From Prorocentrum cordatum (lineage: Eukaryota; Sar; Dinophyceae; Prorocentrales; Prorocentraceae), in the NCBI GenBank assembly GCA_963575745.1, contig CAUYUJ010002747.1:248001-312000 (forward strand): 64,000 bases of DNA. The letters run 5' to 3'. This document shows, piece by piece, positions 34,390-45,033 of this stretch (positions are counted from its first letter, which is position 1; each line of letters opens with the position of its first letter). The notes under the pieces are model-generated. The model saw only the letters and a program-made list of their open reading frames with translations. It was not told the origin of the DNA and ran no database searches. Position numbers and translations under genes: made by a program.

Positions 34390-34555
34390 CGCGTTGTGAA
34401 GAGATCCCAGCGACTGGTTTTCGCCACTTTGGGCCTCTGGGGGACCTCGCTGGTCTTCGGGGCCTTCAAAAAACGACTCCGGATGCAAAGCTGGTGCCGG
34501 GAAAGGGGTCGAGATCTCGGGGGGTCGACGCTGTGAAAAAAATCACAGCTTCGGG
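34390..34555 (+). repeat. Dispersed ~170-bp repeat, copy 2
   Basis: Starts CCTCGCGTTGTGAAGAGATC and ends GTCGACGCTGTG followed by AAAAAAATCACAGC. The end can form a perfect 7-bp stem (GCTGTGA/TCACAGC). Best reference copy of the family. Confidence 0.7.
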
Positions 34556-34574
34556 AGTCCCCAGGCACCCGACG

Positions 34575-34745
34575 TCATGATTTTGTCATTACGTCGCCCC
34601 CCGAGGTCTCGACCAATTCCCAGGGATCCGTTTTTCGTCCTGAGTCGTTGTTTGACGGTCCCGAGGCCGGGCAAGGGCCCCCATATGCCGAAAATAGCGC
34701 AGAACACCTCCCGTCGTGATTTCGTCGTTGCGCGAGGGGTTCTGG
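34575..34745 (-). repeat. Dispersed ~170-bp repeat, copy 3 (inverted)
   Basis: On the - strand it carries ACTCAGGACGAAAAACGGAT, then GGTCGAGACCTCGGGGGG and GACGTAATGACAAAATCATG. It faces copy 2, so the pair forms an inverted arrangement around 34,565. Confidence 0.7.
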
Positions 34746-35504
34746 GCTGGGGAGCGCGAGGGCCTGCATGTGGACATGTTCGTCGCTCCTGGGCTGCCGG
34801 CCGTTCCCGGAGCAGCCGGGGGGGCTGCCAGAAGCGCCCGGGCCCGAGGTGCCCCCACAGCTTTGCGGCTCCTTTTTGGGGAGGCCGCCGGGGCCCTCCG
34901 CTCTTGGGGCCAGGGTTAAGTCGGGCATGTCCCCGGGGGACATATTCGATCGAGAGTAGTACAAAGATAGTATGGGCACGATGTTTCTTGTATTTTTGGC
35001 CACTTTGGGATATGTTTGACTATTTCAATTTCTCTTCCAAAAGCCGCCTTCAGGAGGACACGCCCGACCGAAGGCCAGTGGGGGGGCCTCCTTGGACGTC
35101 CTGGGGGCACATCCATAGGGGCTTGTTTTTGATCGAGTCCCACGCGACACAACAACTAGGCTAAGCGTTTCGCCCCCTCGGGGCTCGTCGAGCCAAATTG
35201 CCGTTACGTTGCATACGTCGACGATGGGATCGGAGGTGGAGCGGAGAGATGCAGTGTACAGTGGGGGATTCAACATATCCCGGGGGGGGTCTCCAAAGAC
35301 CCTGTGTTTTTTGAAGCCCCTGGGGGCGCTTCTGGCAGCACCCCGAACAGGGATTCCGGGTGCCAGGTCGGGCGGGAGGATAATTGGGGGATGCCCTGAC
35401 AGGGGGGTGAAGATGAGAGCCCTACAGGGGCCCTGTAGGGCCGCACTTGGGGCCAGCAGGGGTTCCAAAGGGGCCCGAAAGGGCTCCTCTTGGGCTCTTT
35501 TCCT

Positions 35505-35680
35505 CGCCCCCCCCCAGTACCCAGACCCCCGACATCTTGACTTTTTGTTCGCAGCGTCGGCCCCCTTCCCCGGCACCAGTTTCGCACCCTGAGTTGTTTT
35601 TGTTGACGGTCCCGAGGCCCGCTCAGGGCCTCCGCAGGCCGAAAATTTCACCGATGTTTTTGTTTACAGCGCGAGGGGGT
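35505..35680 (-). repeat. Dispersed ~170-bp repeat, copy 4 (inverted)
   Basis: On the - strand: CCTCGCGCTGTAAACAAAAA, ATTTTCGGCCTGCGGAGGCC, GGGACCGTCAACAAAAACAA and CTGGTGCCGGGGAAGGGG, in the same order as copy 2. Confidence 0.7.
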
Positions 35681-36417
35681 CTGGGTGAAGGTCGCCCTGG
35701 GTTAACCTGCTCGACCTCAGGGCGGCGCCAGCTGTGCCTTCTGCCACGTGTGCCCGCCGGGCGAGAAGAGGCGCCGCCAGGTGGCCCGCAGGTTACCAGT
35801 TTGGAACACATCCCTATCCCTATGTTTGGCATCACCTAACCTCGATACCGATATTAAGGGTTCCCTCAGTTTCTGAGGGCACACCCCTACGATTGTCATC
35901 GCTTTTCCCAGATAGCTCGAAGAGGATTTCAGATTCAGATGCCAGAGCCGCAGGGTAGCCCCAGAGGTCGTTTTGGCTTCCGTTTTCCAGCGTCGGCGCG
36001 AGGTTCTTGAGCCGGAAACGGGTCCCGAGATGCCTTCTCTAAGCGTTTCTCAACACGCGTGCCCGGAAGATCTCCAGAAGGTCCTTCGGAAGCTCTCTCC
36101 AGGTCCTTCCAGGTTCTTCGCCAGGCCTTTCCACGCCTTCGGGCGCCCTGCTATCTGGGTCTCGGACTCCACAAGTGGGCTGGCCCACCGTAGGGATGGG
36201 GATCAGTTCGAGGCTGGCTAGCAGGAGGCAGGCGCGCCCGGGGGAGCAGTGAGAGGGGGGGCCGCGCGCGGCCGCGTCCCTGGGCGGGGAGGGCTCGAGG
36301 GCGGAAGCGCTCGCCGGTGGCAGCATCGGGAGGGGACGACCACGGGGCAGAGCAGCGCACGCACGACGACCACGACCTGCGACGCCGTCGACAAGGGACG
36401 ACGACGGCGGAGGCGAG
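35681..36417. other. No gene seen
   Basis: GC-rich spacer between repeat copies. Confidence 0.4.
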
Positions 36418-36475
36418 GCGCCCTCCTCTTCCTCCTCCTCCTCCTCCTCCTCCTCCTCCTCTTCCTTCTCCTGCG
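36418..36475 (+). repeat. (CTC)n microsatellite
   Basis: CTC/CCT trinucleotide array abutting the next dispersed repeat copy. Confidence 0.9.
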
Positions 36476-36489
36476 GTAAGCCAGGGACC

Positions 36490-36655
36490 CCCTCGTGCTG
36501 TGAAGAAAAATCACGGCGTGAGGTTTTCGTCATTTTCGGCTTCCGGGGGCCCTCGCCGCGCCTCGCGACCAGTAGAAAACGACCTCAGGACGAGAAGCCC
36601 GCCCCAGGGAACGGGCTTGCGAACAAGTCGCGACGTTGGGGGCTATGGGTCAAGA
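36490..36655 (+). repeat. Dispersed ~170-bp repeat, copy 5
   Basis: Begins CCCTCGTGCTGTGAAGAAAA and ATCACGGC, then TTTTCGTCATTTTCGGC, then CGACCTCAGGACGAGAAGCC. The opening hairpin motif matches the closing one of copy 2. Confidence 0.7.
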
Positions 36656-36849
36656 GGGGATCACGCTCCCAGAGCAGGGCAAGGTACCCATACAGCTACC
36701 CTTCCCTCGATTTTTTTGTTTGGGCCCCAGGGAAGGCCCTCGTCGCCACCGCTAGACCCAGTTTGAAATTCCGGTCAGAACGCACCCCAGGGGAAGTCCA
36801 GGTAGTAGCAGTATCGGCATCTTTCCGTTTCCCCAGGTTCAGGTAGAAA

Positions 36850-36985
36850 CGCATCGACCCCCGCATTCATCGCCGATAGGGGACCGATAGCCCGCCCCGC
36901 CCTGGACTTGCGGTTTCGCTATCGGGGGCCTATTGCCGATCTATCGGCGATGTGTCGCCAATTCCAGGGTATGTTTCCCCCCCCT
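36850..36985 (+). repeat. TCGGCGAT-type repeat, second copy
   Basis: Contains TTGCGGTTTCGCTATCGG, ATCTATCGGCGATGTGTCGC and a C run, matching 11,870-11,990. It ends just 25 bases before the LINE's spliced-leader relic. Confidence 0.6.
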
Positions 36986-37009
36986 GAGCCAGTTCCCATT
37001 TATCGTTTC

Positions 37010-37048
37010 CCCGTAGACATTTTGGCTCAAGGCATTGTGTGGCTCAAG
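37010..37048 (+). other. Two tandem spliced-leader relics at the LINE 5' end
   Basis: Bases 37010-37031 match the 22-nt DinoSL at 20 positions (first base C, and A at position 8). Directly after, 37032-37048 reads GCATTGTGTGGCTCAAG, a 5'-truncated second copy that starts where the leader's own internal GTAG would serve as acceptor. The ORF1 ATG follows 8 bases later. This outer-full, inner-truncated order is the published signature of a transcript that was trans-spliced, retroposed, and trans-spliced again. Confidence 0.8.
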
Positions 37049-37056
37049 CATCCATC

Positions 37057-37910
37057 ATGGCGAAACATGTCGCCCAATCGAGCAAGACTCACGATGATCA
37101 CAAGAAGCCGAACCTCACTCCCAAACCTGACAGAGTTGAGGAAATGTTCGTGGAGTTCAAGGGCCTGATGGGAGGCCTCAGCACCAAGGTCGATGCACGC
37201 CTTGCCATCGCTCAAGAAGCCAAGTCCGAAACGGTATCCGCGAAGCAGGCTGTTTTCCAGACGTCGTTGACAATCGCTATCCTAGAGAGCAAAATCAACA
37301 AGACCAACGAAACTGTGGCCACATAACAGCAGGAGGTCAAGCACATGCAGCGTGCAAATACCACCGCCCGCAGACACCACAAGGGGCGTGACTCAGACAC
37401 CAGGAAGAAGCAGGTGCTCGCGGTAGGCTTCAAGGAACATATGGAGCCGGACCTCGTCATCGCCAAGATCCAGGCGATATTCACCGAACTATTGGGCGAC
37501 AACCGCACCGCCAAGTTGGAAACTGGCGGAAACCCTGCGAAGATCACATCGAGGACGCATCTCACAACATCGACTTCTACAATAAGGCAGACAGCGCAGA
37601 TCAAGGGGAAAGAACACGTAAAGTCCATTTCTTCCGAAACAACCTCACTATGGAAGAACGGGCTATTGACAAGTAACTTGGCTACACAGCGTTCCACCTG
37701 AACCGCAACGACCACGTCAAGGATGAGGAAATCAATATCGTCTGGCGGAAGAGCTTGGTGGAGGTTCAAGGACACCAGGTGGCATGCATCGACAAGGCCA
37801 GGGTCTGGCACACAACGGGAACAGCCACGAAGGTTGAGCAGGACGTGAAGGCATCCATGGACGCATGGAGGAAAAAGGTAGACCCCGACCTGGCGGCCGA
37901 GTCTGAGTGA
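37057..37910 (+). pseudogene. LINE ORF1, broken
   Basis: Starts MAKHVAQSSKTHDDHKKP at 37057. A coiled-coil-like heptad stretch (residues about 25-110) is followed by VLAVGFKEHMEPDLVIAKIQ, a segment resembling the RNA-binding part of LINE ORF1 proteins. Premature TAA codons lie at 37324 and 37674, and the reading phase changes near 37,540. The natural end is TGA at 37908 after KKVDPDLAAESE. Confidence 0.65.
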
Positions 37911-38129
37911 AGAGATACCCTTCCCTCCCGGGAGCATGGGGCGAATCTGGCCCACAAGTTTTGAATTGTCACCCATCATCCAGAATTCATGTACGTAGCC
38001 ATTCGATATTCTATTTCTTGTTCCCCTCTCTCCAGATGGAGTCCAGACCAGTCTTCCCAGGAGCGCTGAGAATTGTCAGAGTGCCCTGCAGAACAAATAC
38101 GGTAATTTAATTTTGACCCCCCCCTCTTC

Positions 38130-38740
38130 ATGAAGTCCGTTCTCAGGACCTACATCGTCAAAGCCAGCGTTGCGACCATTTTTCGGCGACGACGCAAGCA
38201 TGCAACACAGGCGGTGGCAGAAAGGACTTTGCACATGCAGACGGCGACGTGCCACCAAGCATTTTCACAGCACGGCGCACCTTCGCCGAATAGCACCGAC
38301 CACTGCAACCAGCAGCAACACCACCGACCAGCAGCGACCGACTACCACGAGCAGCCAAAACCAGCAAACCTCGACCGCAGCCAACCAACACTACCAACAA
38401 CACTGACCACCGACCAGCAAGACCAGCAGCACTTAACCAAACCACCACCACCGACCATCACCGACCACCAGCGCCAGTAGTGGCACCGACAAAAACACCA
38501 GCAACTTCACACCTCCCAGCATTGACCAACAACGGCGAGCAAACAACGACTCAACGGACTCCAGACCAGTACCACCAGCAACACACAACAAATCAACCGC
38601 AGCCCCCAATCACCCCACAACACGACACCCGACTAGGAGCGACAAGCCAACACCAAGCAATCCAGACCAGCGCCGACCACGACCAACCACGAGCACCAAC
38701 GCCAATTAACGACACCTGGCACTGACGAGCACCAACAACT
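38130..38740 (+). other. A/C-rich Thr/Pro/Gln linker of LINE ORF2
   Basis: From about 38,270 the + strand is dominated by A and C (ACCAACAACACC-type), giving Thr-, Pro-, Gln- and Asn-rich products in all phases. No domain is visible. It separates ORF1 from the endonuclease. Confidence 0.5.
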
Positions 38741-38759
38741 CATGCGCACAACGGTCATT

Positions 38760-39600
38760 CACAAAAAATGCCCGGGCACTTGGGACAGACGGCCGGGTCA
38801 AAGATTTCACCGCACAGCTTGACGATGGCCTTTGGGTGGGTTGTTGTGTTTACCAACGAGACGTGGAGGACGACTACAACGGAACTATGGACAACCACGG
38901 AAGGGCATGCGTTTGTTGGGTCTGGCAATGACCAGGCGTGCCACGGAGTTGCTACTCGCATACACAAGCGTTGGGGAAAAAACAGAGATCCGAAGCCCAT
39001 TCGCCAAGATACGCCACAATGTTGTTGAAAAGAGGGTGGTTGAAGTTGCACTTGGTGGGCGCGCATGCTCCGCGCCCCATGTGCAGCGACCCGCGCATTC
39101 AGCGTATGTGCGACGCGATCCACGAGGTTCACAGAGATAGCACCAAAGCACGACGTCATATTTTACTCGCTGGCGACTTCAACGCGCAGGTTGGGGCATC
39201 CCGTATATCAATAGACGGCGACGGCGACGACGACCTCATCATTTCCAGGTGCCTCGGCCGCCGCGGATATGGGATTGAAAACTCGAGGGGTGCGCGGTTA
39301 CGACGTTGGGCTGCCCGAGAAGGGCTTGCATTTGCCGGCGCGTTTTTCTTCCCCGGAAACCTTCGCATAAGCAGATCGCATGCATCAGCAGCGACAGGCA
39401 GACGTTGCTCGATTCCATTTTGTTCGACAACAAGCTCTTCAAGCATTGCGCGAATTCCATGGCCGACAACGCGACCGACCAGGGATCCGACCACTGGGCT
39501 GTCATCGCTGAGTTGAAGATGCCAGAAGCAATGGTAACTAGACGATCGCGACGCGACGACGACCAATTGCAGCGCAGACATGCGTCGCCCAACGCTTCCA
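38760..39600 (+). pseudogene. LINE ORF2 endonuclease domain (APE type)
   Basis: The catalytic motif HILLAGDFNAQVGASRIS is at about 39,157-39,210 (GDFN 39172-39183). It is followed by a motif typical of this domain (GIENSRGARLRRWAAREGLA). The C-terminal catalytic block QGSDHWAVIAELK is near 39,480 in a different phase, so at least one frameshift lies between about 39,350 and 39,420. The enzyme would nick target DNA. Confidence 0.75.
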
Positions 39601-41357
39601 CAAGGTTTTGAATGCGAGCGTCTACCACGACCGCCAAAGACGACGATCGCAAGCAGACGAATTACTAATCGACCCGCAAGTCTTGGCGAAGCACATCCAG
39701 CAAATTCTCGTCGACGCCGCCGCCGCTTGCGGCGCTGGAGCACCGCGGGCAGACCGACGATCTGACAGAGGAGCAGAGCATCTACGCATCTTCTTCGCAA
39801 AGCGACACCAGGCCCCAGACAACGACCACCACGTCCGCAAGCAACAATGCAAATTGATGCAGCAGGAGACCCGCGCGCAGAAGCTCTGGACACGACGGGC
39901 CCGTATAGGCAGCATGCTCGAACAGTTCAGAGACCTCGAAGGTGCCCCTTGCATCGAGACAAGCAGAAAACGGACTCCCATTGCACGCGCGACGGACAAA
40001 GGAGGCTCAAAACGCATGGCCCGGGTGGAAATTGCAGATGCGTTTGCTGAATTTTATACGATCATTTTTACGACGCAATGGCCGCGACGACGCAGCGAGA
40101 GCGACGCGGCGACGACCTCCCACCTTTCACTGGCAAAGAAGAGGAGAATGCGGTGGGGGGGGGCTCCGGCTGGGCAATGCCCCAGAGACCAATCGTCTAC
40201 GAGCAGAAATGTTGAAGGAAGGCACAGACGAATTGCACGGCGCGCATCTCCATCTGTATAAAACGATTATCCAGTCCGGCGCTCCACCGCCATCCAGCTG
40301 GAAGACCACAGTCGTCGCGGTCATTCGTAGGAGTGGGAATGTAATACTTCCGGACAGCTATCGGCCCATATGGATGGACAAAAACAATAAGGATCTTTTC
40401 AGCGGACTTCTCTACGACGGACCCCAACCAACGCTCGACCAAGCTGCAGGCCAGGCCGGTTGCAGACCAGGACACTCGACCGCGGACCATTTGTTCGTTC
40501 GCATCCTCCGCGAGCGCGCGCACGAATAAAGCCATGACTCGTGGATGGCGGTGCTAGTCTGCAAAACAGCTGTCGACGCAGTCGAGCGCGGTAGCACGTG
40601 GGCAGCGCCGGGGGGGCAGGGCGCCCGACGAGGATGCGTCTGAGTACTCAAGCGGCTGTGCGAGGGACAGGCTGCCACCGTCAAGACTGGCGTCAGCAGC
40701 AGGTCTTTCAGTCTCCTCGGGGGAACGAAGCGGGTCGACCCGCTCAGTTCTTTACGTTTCAACGTTTTGCTGCGGCTTATCCTTGCACCATGAATCGCCG
40801 ACTGGCAAAAGAAGGGCGAGGGGGTCCAGCTGGGATGTACCACTACCTGCGCACGCACTAACCTCCGCTTCGCCGACGACATGCTCCAGGCCAGCCAAGC
40901 GCCGCCGCGTCTCGCCGCGATGCTAGACGACGTCGCGCGCGCAGCGCGACCTCGCGGACTTGAGCTGCACCTTTCCCGAAGCAAAATGCTCAGCAAACAT
41001 GGCGGACGGACTGGCAGGGCAGGCTCTCGCACCGCGCGCGTTCAGGACATGGACATCGACGCCCTTTCCCGCGATGGCAGCATCAAATACTTGGGCCAAC
41101 CCATCAGCTTCCACGACGCGATGGAGAGTGAACTCCACCACCTCACGAGGGCCGCGTGGGCCACGTCCACTTCGCGCAAACAGGAGCCGACAAGCAAGCG
41201 CTACCCGCTGGCGCGCCGATTCCGGCTTTTCAATCGAACAGTAACACCCTCAGCACTCCACGGAGCAGAGACGCTGACGTTCACGGAACCTCTCCGGCAA
41301 CGCCTGCGGCGAACGCACCGGCGCATGTTCCGCATGATCAGCAGGACACCAAGGTGA
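39601..41357 (+). pseudogene. LINE ORF2 reverse transcriptase domain
   Basis: Motifs in order across several phases: an N-terminal region (LWTRRARIGSMLEQFRDLEG), SYRPI near 40,357, a QAGCRPGHSTADHLF block near 40,450-40,495, the catalytic box RFADDML at about 40,866-40,886, KYLGQPISF near 41,090, and LFNRTVTPSALHGAETL near 41,230. The FADD aspartates are intact, but stops and phase changes break the frame. Confidence 0.8.
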
Positions 41358-41544
41358 CAGGCTACCCGCCAAACGACCCCGACGAGCAGCACCCAGGGCC
41401 ACGCGGACGACCGCACGACCACCTGAGCACTTCAACAAGAAGCCAGCAGCAGCGACGACGCAGAGAGCAACGCGCCCCAACGAGACACGACAGACCCACA
41501 CAGCGAGAGCAACGACAGCAACAATGACGAGGACGCGGTGGAGC

Positions 41545-41850
41545 CATTGTCGACTACATCCAGCGAGCCACGCTGCGTGCAAAGCAGCTAATGCAGCATC
41601 ACCGCTTTGAATATTGGGAGATGATTCGCAGGCAGAGGTTGTGGCGCATGGCATCCAAGGTAGCCAGCCACGAGCCCGCCAGATGGACGTGGCGAGCGCT
41701 CCACTGGCAACCAGGAGAGAACTCACGCCAACGTGGCTGGAGTCGCCACGGCGGCCAGAGCAAGCGCTGGGACGACGACCTCATCAGCTTCCTCCGAGAA
41801 CAACGACCCGACCTGCAACCAACGCCCACGCCAACCAATGAGCAGGGCAA
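41545..41850 (+). pseudogene. LINE ORF2 C-terminal region
   Basis: Reads QLMQHHRFEYWEMIRRQRLW and then RHGGQSKRWDDDLISFLREQ, resembling the Arg/Trp-rich tail (KRW.DD) after the reverse transcriptase in many LINEs. The phase stays open to 42,397, but the part beyond 41,880 is not clearly LINE. Confidence 0.6.
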
Positions 41851-42265
41851 GCCAAGCGATCTTATCTGGGTTTGCCCAGCTCAAGACACCTCAACGTGGT
41901 CCACACTCGAGCACAAGTACATCAGCACTTCGCCGACAGTCACAACCAGAACTTCCCTCCTCCTCCGTCATACCTTTTTCTGTGTTGCGCAGATGCATAA
42001 CTTGTTGTACGCCTCGCAGTTTTTTTTGCATGTCTGCATGTCTAAAGGAGGCCATGGCCTCTTCCACCTGGTCTTTGCAGGCCTGGACAGATGTCCGATG
42101 TGGTGGTTCAATCTCTCGTTCGTTCGTGAGGGGACCCTAGGGCGGCACCTCCCTACTGTAGTTTGTCTAAAGTTCGACTCGAGCCGACGGACCTTCGACG
42201 CAGCGTCGACGCATGAGTGGAGCGAGTGGCTCCAGGAAGGGCCCCCCCCCAAAAAAAAACACAAC

Positions 42266-43689
42266 AACAAGAAGCAGGGGGGCGACGAGGGCAAGGTGTT
42301 GGAGGACACGGCATTCGAGTTTTTCGTTCTGCCTCGGGACGCTTTCCAGCAACAACGCCTCGCCGAGAACGTTCCAGGGCGGCCCGAATCGTTCTGAATC
42401 GCCGGCGGACGCCCTCACGTCGCGAACAAAAACAAGACGTCGGGCGCCTGCCTGCGTCGCGCGCGTGCTACACTCGAGGGGCGACCTTCCAGGAAGGCGG
42501 GAGGCGTATTGGACGGCAGGGAATTTTCTAGAAGTCAGGCGATCGCAAATATGGATCAACGGGGCGTGGATTAGCGACGGGTCGCGTTTCATTGGGAAAT
42601 CGCTGATTTCCGCCGCCGAACGGGGCGGCACCGGCCGCACTTTGGGGAGGGCACCTCCCCCGATCCATGGATTTGGCTGCCGCGCGCCAAATCCATGGAT
42701 CGCACATCCACGTTTGCGCGCCCCCGATAGAGGGACCTGGAGCTTCCGAAGCCGAGTTCGTAGTAGCGGGGGGGGGGCTTCCGAGAGGCCCGTCGCCTTC
42801 TCAGAAGTCCCCCGCCTTCTCCGCAGGCCGCGGCCCTCGCGCCACCCCCCTGCGCGCTCCGCCAGCGCTATGATGTTCCAGCCTTCTGTAGCCTCGAACA
42901 CCATCAAGAATTTCGAACAATCGGGAAGTACAGATAGTGTGTTGGTTCACGTGTCGGGCCCTGGGAGGCGACACTCGTTCGACCTTTGTTCGATACTTTT
43001 CAGGGTGCTCGAAATTACTTTTTGGGATGTGGTCCTTAAGTACGATGGGGGCAACATGACGCCAGCTGCTTCGCTCACCTGGAGCCCTTCCCCGCTTTCG
43101 AGCTGCGTGTGCGCGCAGATGCCGCGCCATTATAGTGCATGCTGCAATTCGTGCAGGCGCGGCAGGAGCAGGTGCCCCGCCGAATCGTCACGTCTGCTCG
43201 TGCGTCCCACCGTCGAGGAACGACAGCACATCGCGAGCACACACCTTTGGCAGTCCGCGCGGATTCCACGGGTCGGTGCTGGACCCCCCCCCCGCCACCG
43301 CCACCTGGCGGCGCCCTGGGCGCCGCCGCCCCCAGCGCGCGCGCGGGGGAGGCACGGCGAAGAGGGTGCCCAGCGTCGACCCAACAAATCCACGCGGAGC
43401 TCCGAGGGATTCTACTCGTGCTGTGGTTTTGTTTTGTCCACGCATGGCGTCGGTTCCAGGCAGGCAGGAAGGGGAGGGAGGAAGATTTGGCTCCTTCGGT
43501 GTGGGATGCTGGCAGGTGCGTGGCGCTTGAATCGAGCCTATTTTGCGGCTCCCTCGTCTCGATCCCGTGCGAAATTCGCCGGGATCTGTGCTTCTCTCCT
43601 CCTTCATTGTCGCCCCCTTCCTCGAACTTCAGGCATCCGACCTGAAGCTTTTGTTGCTCTCTGAACCCGAAAGCTTCGACCCCGTCGCC
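42266..43689 (+). other. Ambiguous open region
   Basis: One + phase is open without stop from 42,213 to 43,664 (about 480 codons), but its Ser/Arg/Pro-rich product lacks motifs and neighbouring phases look no worse. A short piece ending at 42,397 (VLEDTAFEFFVLPRDAFQQQ) is the most protein-like. Not called as a gene. Confidence 0.3.
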
Positions 43690-43884
43690 AGGACCGCTCT
43701 TGCTGCTTGAGTCGCTTCTCGGCGGCCCCGTGGCATGTCGGAAACGTGCCTCCGGAGGCCGCATTAGAAAAAGCACTGTGACGAAAACGTTCTTCGAACA
43801 CATGGGGGCGTACCGGTCGGTGGCCCGCCGGAATCGTGCCCCCGGAGGCCGCCGGAGGCCGCACTGGAAACAACACGGCGATGA

Positions 43885-44105
43885 ACATTGGTGGTCGTTT
43901 TTTATATCTTGTTTTGCCGATGGGCGTGGGTCTCCCAGCCCCCCCTCTCCCCCCCCCATGGAGTAGATCTTGGCTATTTTGGGCGCCTGTTTTCAGCAGG
44001 TGGAGTCTCCCCTCATAGGACTCAGTGCTGCAAACAGTCGCACTAAGCAGAGGTCTGGAGCCAGACCTCCCCCCCTTCCCCTCCCTTCCGCCCAATGTCG
44101 AAACG
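43885..44105 (+). repeat. Segment duplicated at 46,600-46,790
   Basis: Both copies carry TCGTTTT..TTTTGCCGAT, a C run, CATGGAGYAGATCTTGGC, GCCTGTTT..GCAGGTGGAG, CTGCAAACAGTCGCACTA and CCGCCCAATGT, in the same order and orientation. Confidence 0.75.
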
Positions 44106-44274
44106 CCGAATCAAAAAAACGCTCACCTGTACGACGTCGGAGGTCTGGGTGTCACGCTGCTCAAACACGTCGGGGCTCCGTGGCCCGTCGGAAGCGTGCC
44201 CCTGGAGGCTGGACGGGAGAGAGCACTTCGGGAGCCTTGAGACGGGGGACAGTGCAGACTGGGGTCAGCCAGAG

Positions 44275-44412
44275 CGCCCGATCTTGCAGGATCCTGAAGG
44301 GCAAGGGTCGCATTGCCCCGGGTTTGGGTGCAGGATCCTGCAGGATCCCTCGCACCGACCCGGGTTTGGGTGCAGGATCTTGCAGGATTCTGCAAGGCCT
44401 GACTGACCCAGG
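44275..44412 (+). repeat. Short minisatellite with GCAGGATCCTGCAGGATC core
   Basis: Roughly three copies of a 45-60 bp unit containing CCCGGGTTTGGGTGCAGGA and the BamHI/PstI-like palindromic core. Confidence 0.75.
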
Positions 44413-44769
44413 TCTGGATTGACCCTGGTCAGAAGATCCCCGAAGCACCTCGATGTCAAGCTCTTCGAACACAGCGGGGCGTAGAGGTCACGTGCGCCCT
44501 GGCCTCGAGCTACATCGTGCCCCCGGAGGCCTCCAGTGCGGGCAGAGATTGGCAGCGTCGTCCAGAAGCCTCGATTCTCGGTAGAAGTCGGGCACGTTCC
44601 CCTACAGGCCGATCCTGGATGACTCATAAGCAATGGTAAAACAATATGGGAAAACCAACTCAAATCGTCACCATAATATTTTTTACTACGTATTTTTGAA
44701 TACCCCTTCTGTAGAGGGGCACGCCCGACTTAATCCTCGATCCTCTTGAGCGTCGTTTGCTGGGGGGGC

Positions 44770-45033
44770 GGTAATCTGGTTGACGCAAGATGGGGTCCAG
44801 CGAAGAGAGGGTGGTGCAATAGATTTGGTGCAATCGATTGTGGGGTTGCCGTAGAGTTGGGGCTTGCAAGACCTTCTGGTGCGCTGGTGTGTCGCTTGAG
44901 TTGCTGGTGCAGTGCGTTGGTTGCAATCCAGTCCAATACAAGTCTCTGGCGCAATACATTTGCAGCACAATTGCCCCAACTCTATTGCACCACCGCCTTT
45001 CAGCTGGACCCATTTGGGTCAACCAAAGATTAT
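44770..45033. mobile_element. Inverted-repeat (MITE-like) element
   Basis: The left arm (44,772-44,826) reads AATCTGGTTGACGCAAGATG, GGGTCCAGC and GGTGGTGCAATAG. The reverse complement of the right arm (about 44,979-45,033) reads AATCTTTGGTTGACCCAAAT, GGGTCCAGC and GGTGGTGCAATAG. Arms are about 55 bp and imperfect; the whole is about 264 bp, with no coding capacity. No clear target-site duplication is visible. Confidence 0.6.

Larger units (their letters stand above)
37010..42265 (+). mobile_element. Decayed LINE retrotransposon with spliced-leader relics
   Basis: Non-LTR retrotransposon in sense orientation: tandem DinoSL relics, an ORF1, an A/C-rich linker, an APE-type endonuclease, a reverse transcriptase with FADD, and a C-terminal domain. 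Several stops and frameshifts make it non-autonomous. The 3' end is uncertain; a short A9 run with A/C-rich sequence at 42,249-42,275 may be the remains of a tail. No flanking target-site duplication was found by eye. The domain order fits the APE-bearing LINE clades, though I cannot assign a clade. Confidence 0.8.
43690..44560 (+). repeat. Cluster of GTGGCCCG..GGAGGC units
   Basis: At least four partial copies of a unit with CTTCGAACACA..GGGGCG followed by GTGGCCCGYCGGAA and CGTGCCCCCGGAGGC, at about 43,720, 43,795, 44,160 and 44,470. Spacing is irregular, so this is a cluster of dispersed fragments rather than a strict tandem. Confidence 0.5.

Noticed and set aside
37993-38014. CGTAGCCATT matching the first half of the leader, between LINE ORF1 and ORF2
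   Set aside because: Only 13 of 22 positions match and the second half is unrelated. A 10-base match alone is not significant at this length.
42225-42300. HEWSEWLQEG segment recalling the linker before a copia-type reverse transcriptase
   Set aside because: Only a short resemblance and no reverse transcriptase follows it.
42213-43664. A 483-codon + strand frame
   Set aside because: Long but without motif, with composition drifting along its length; alternative phases look equally good.
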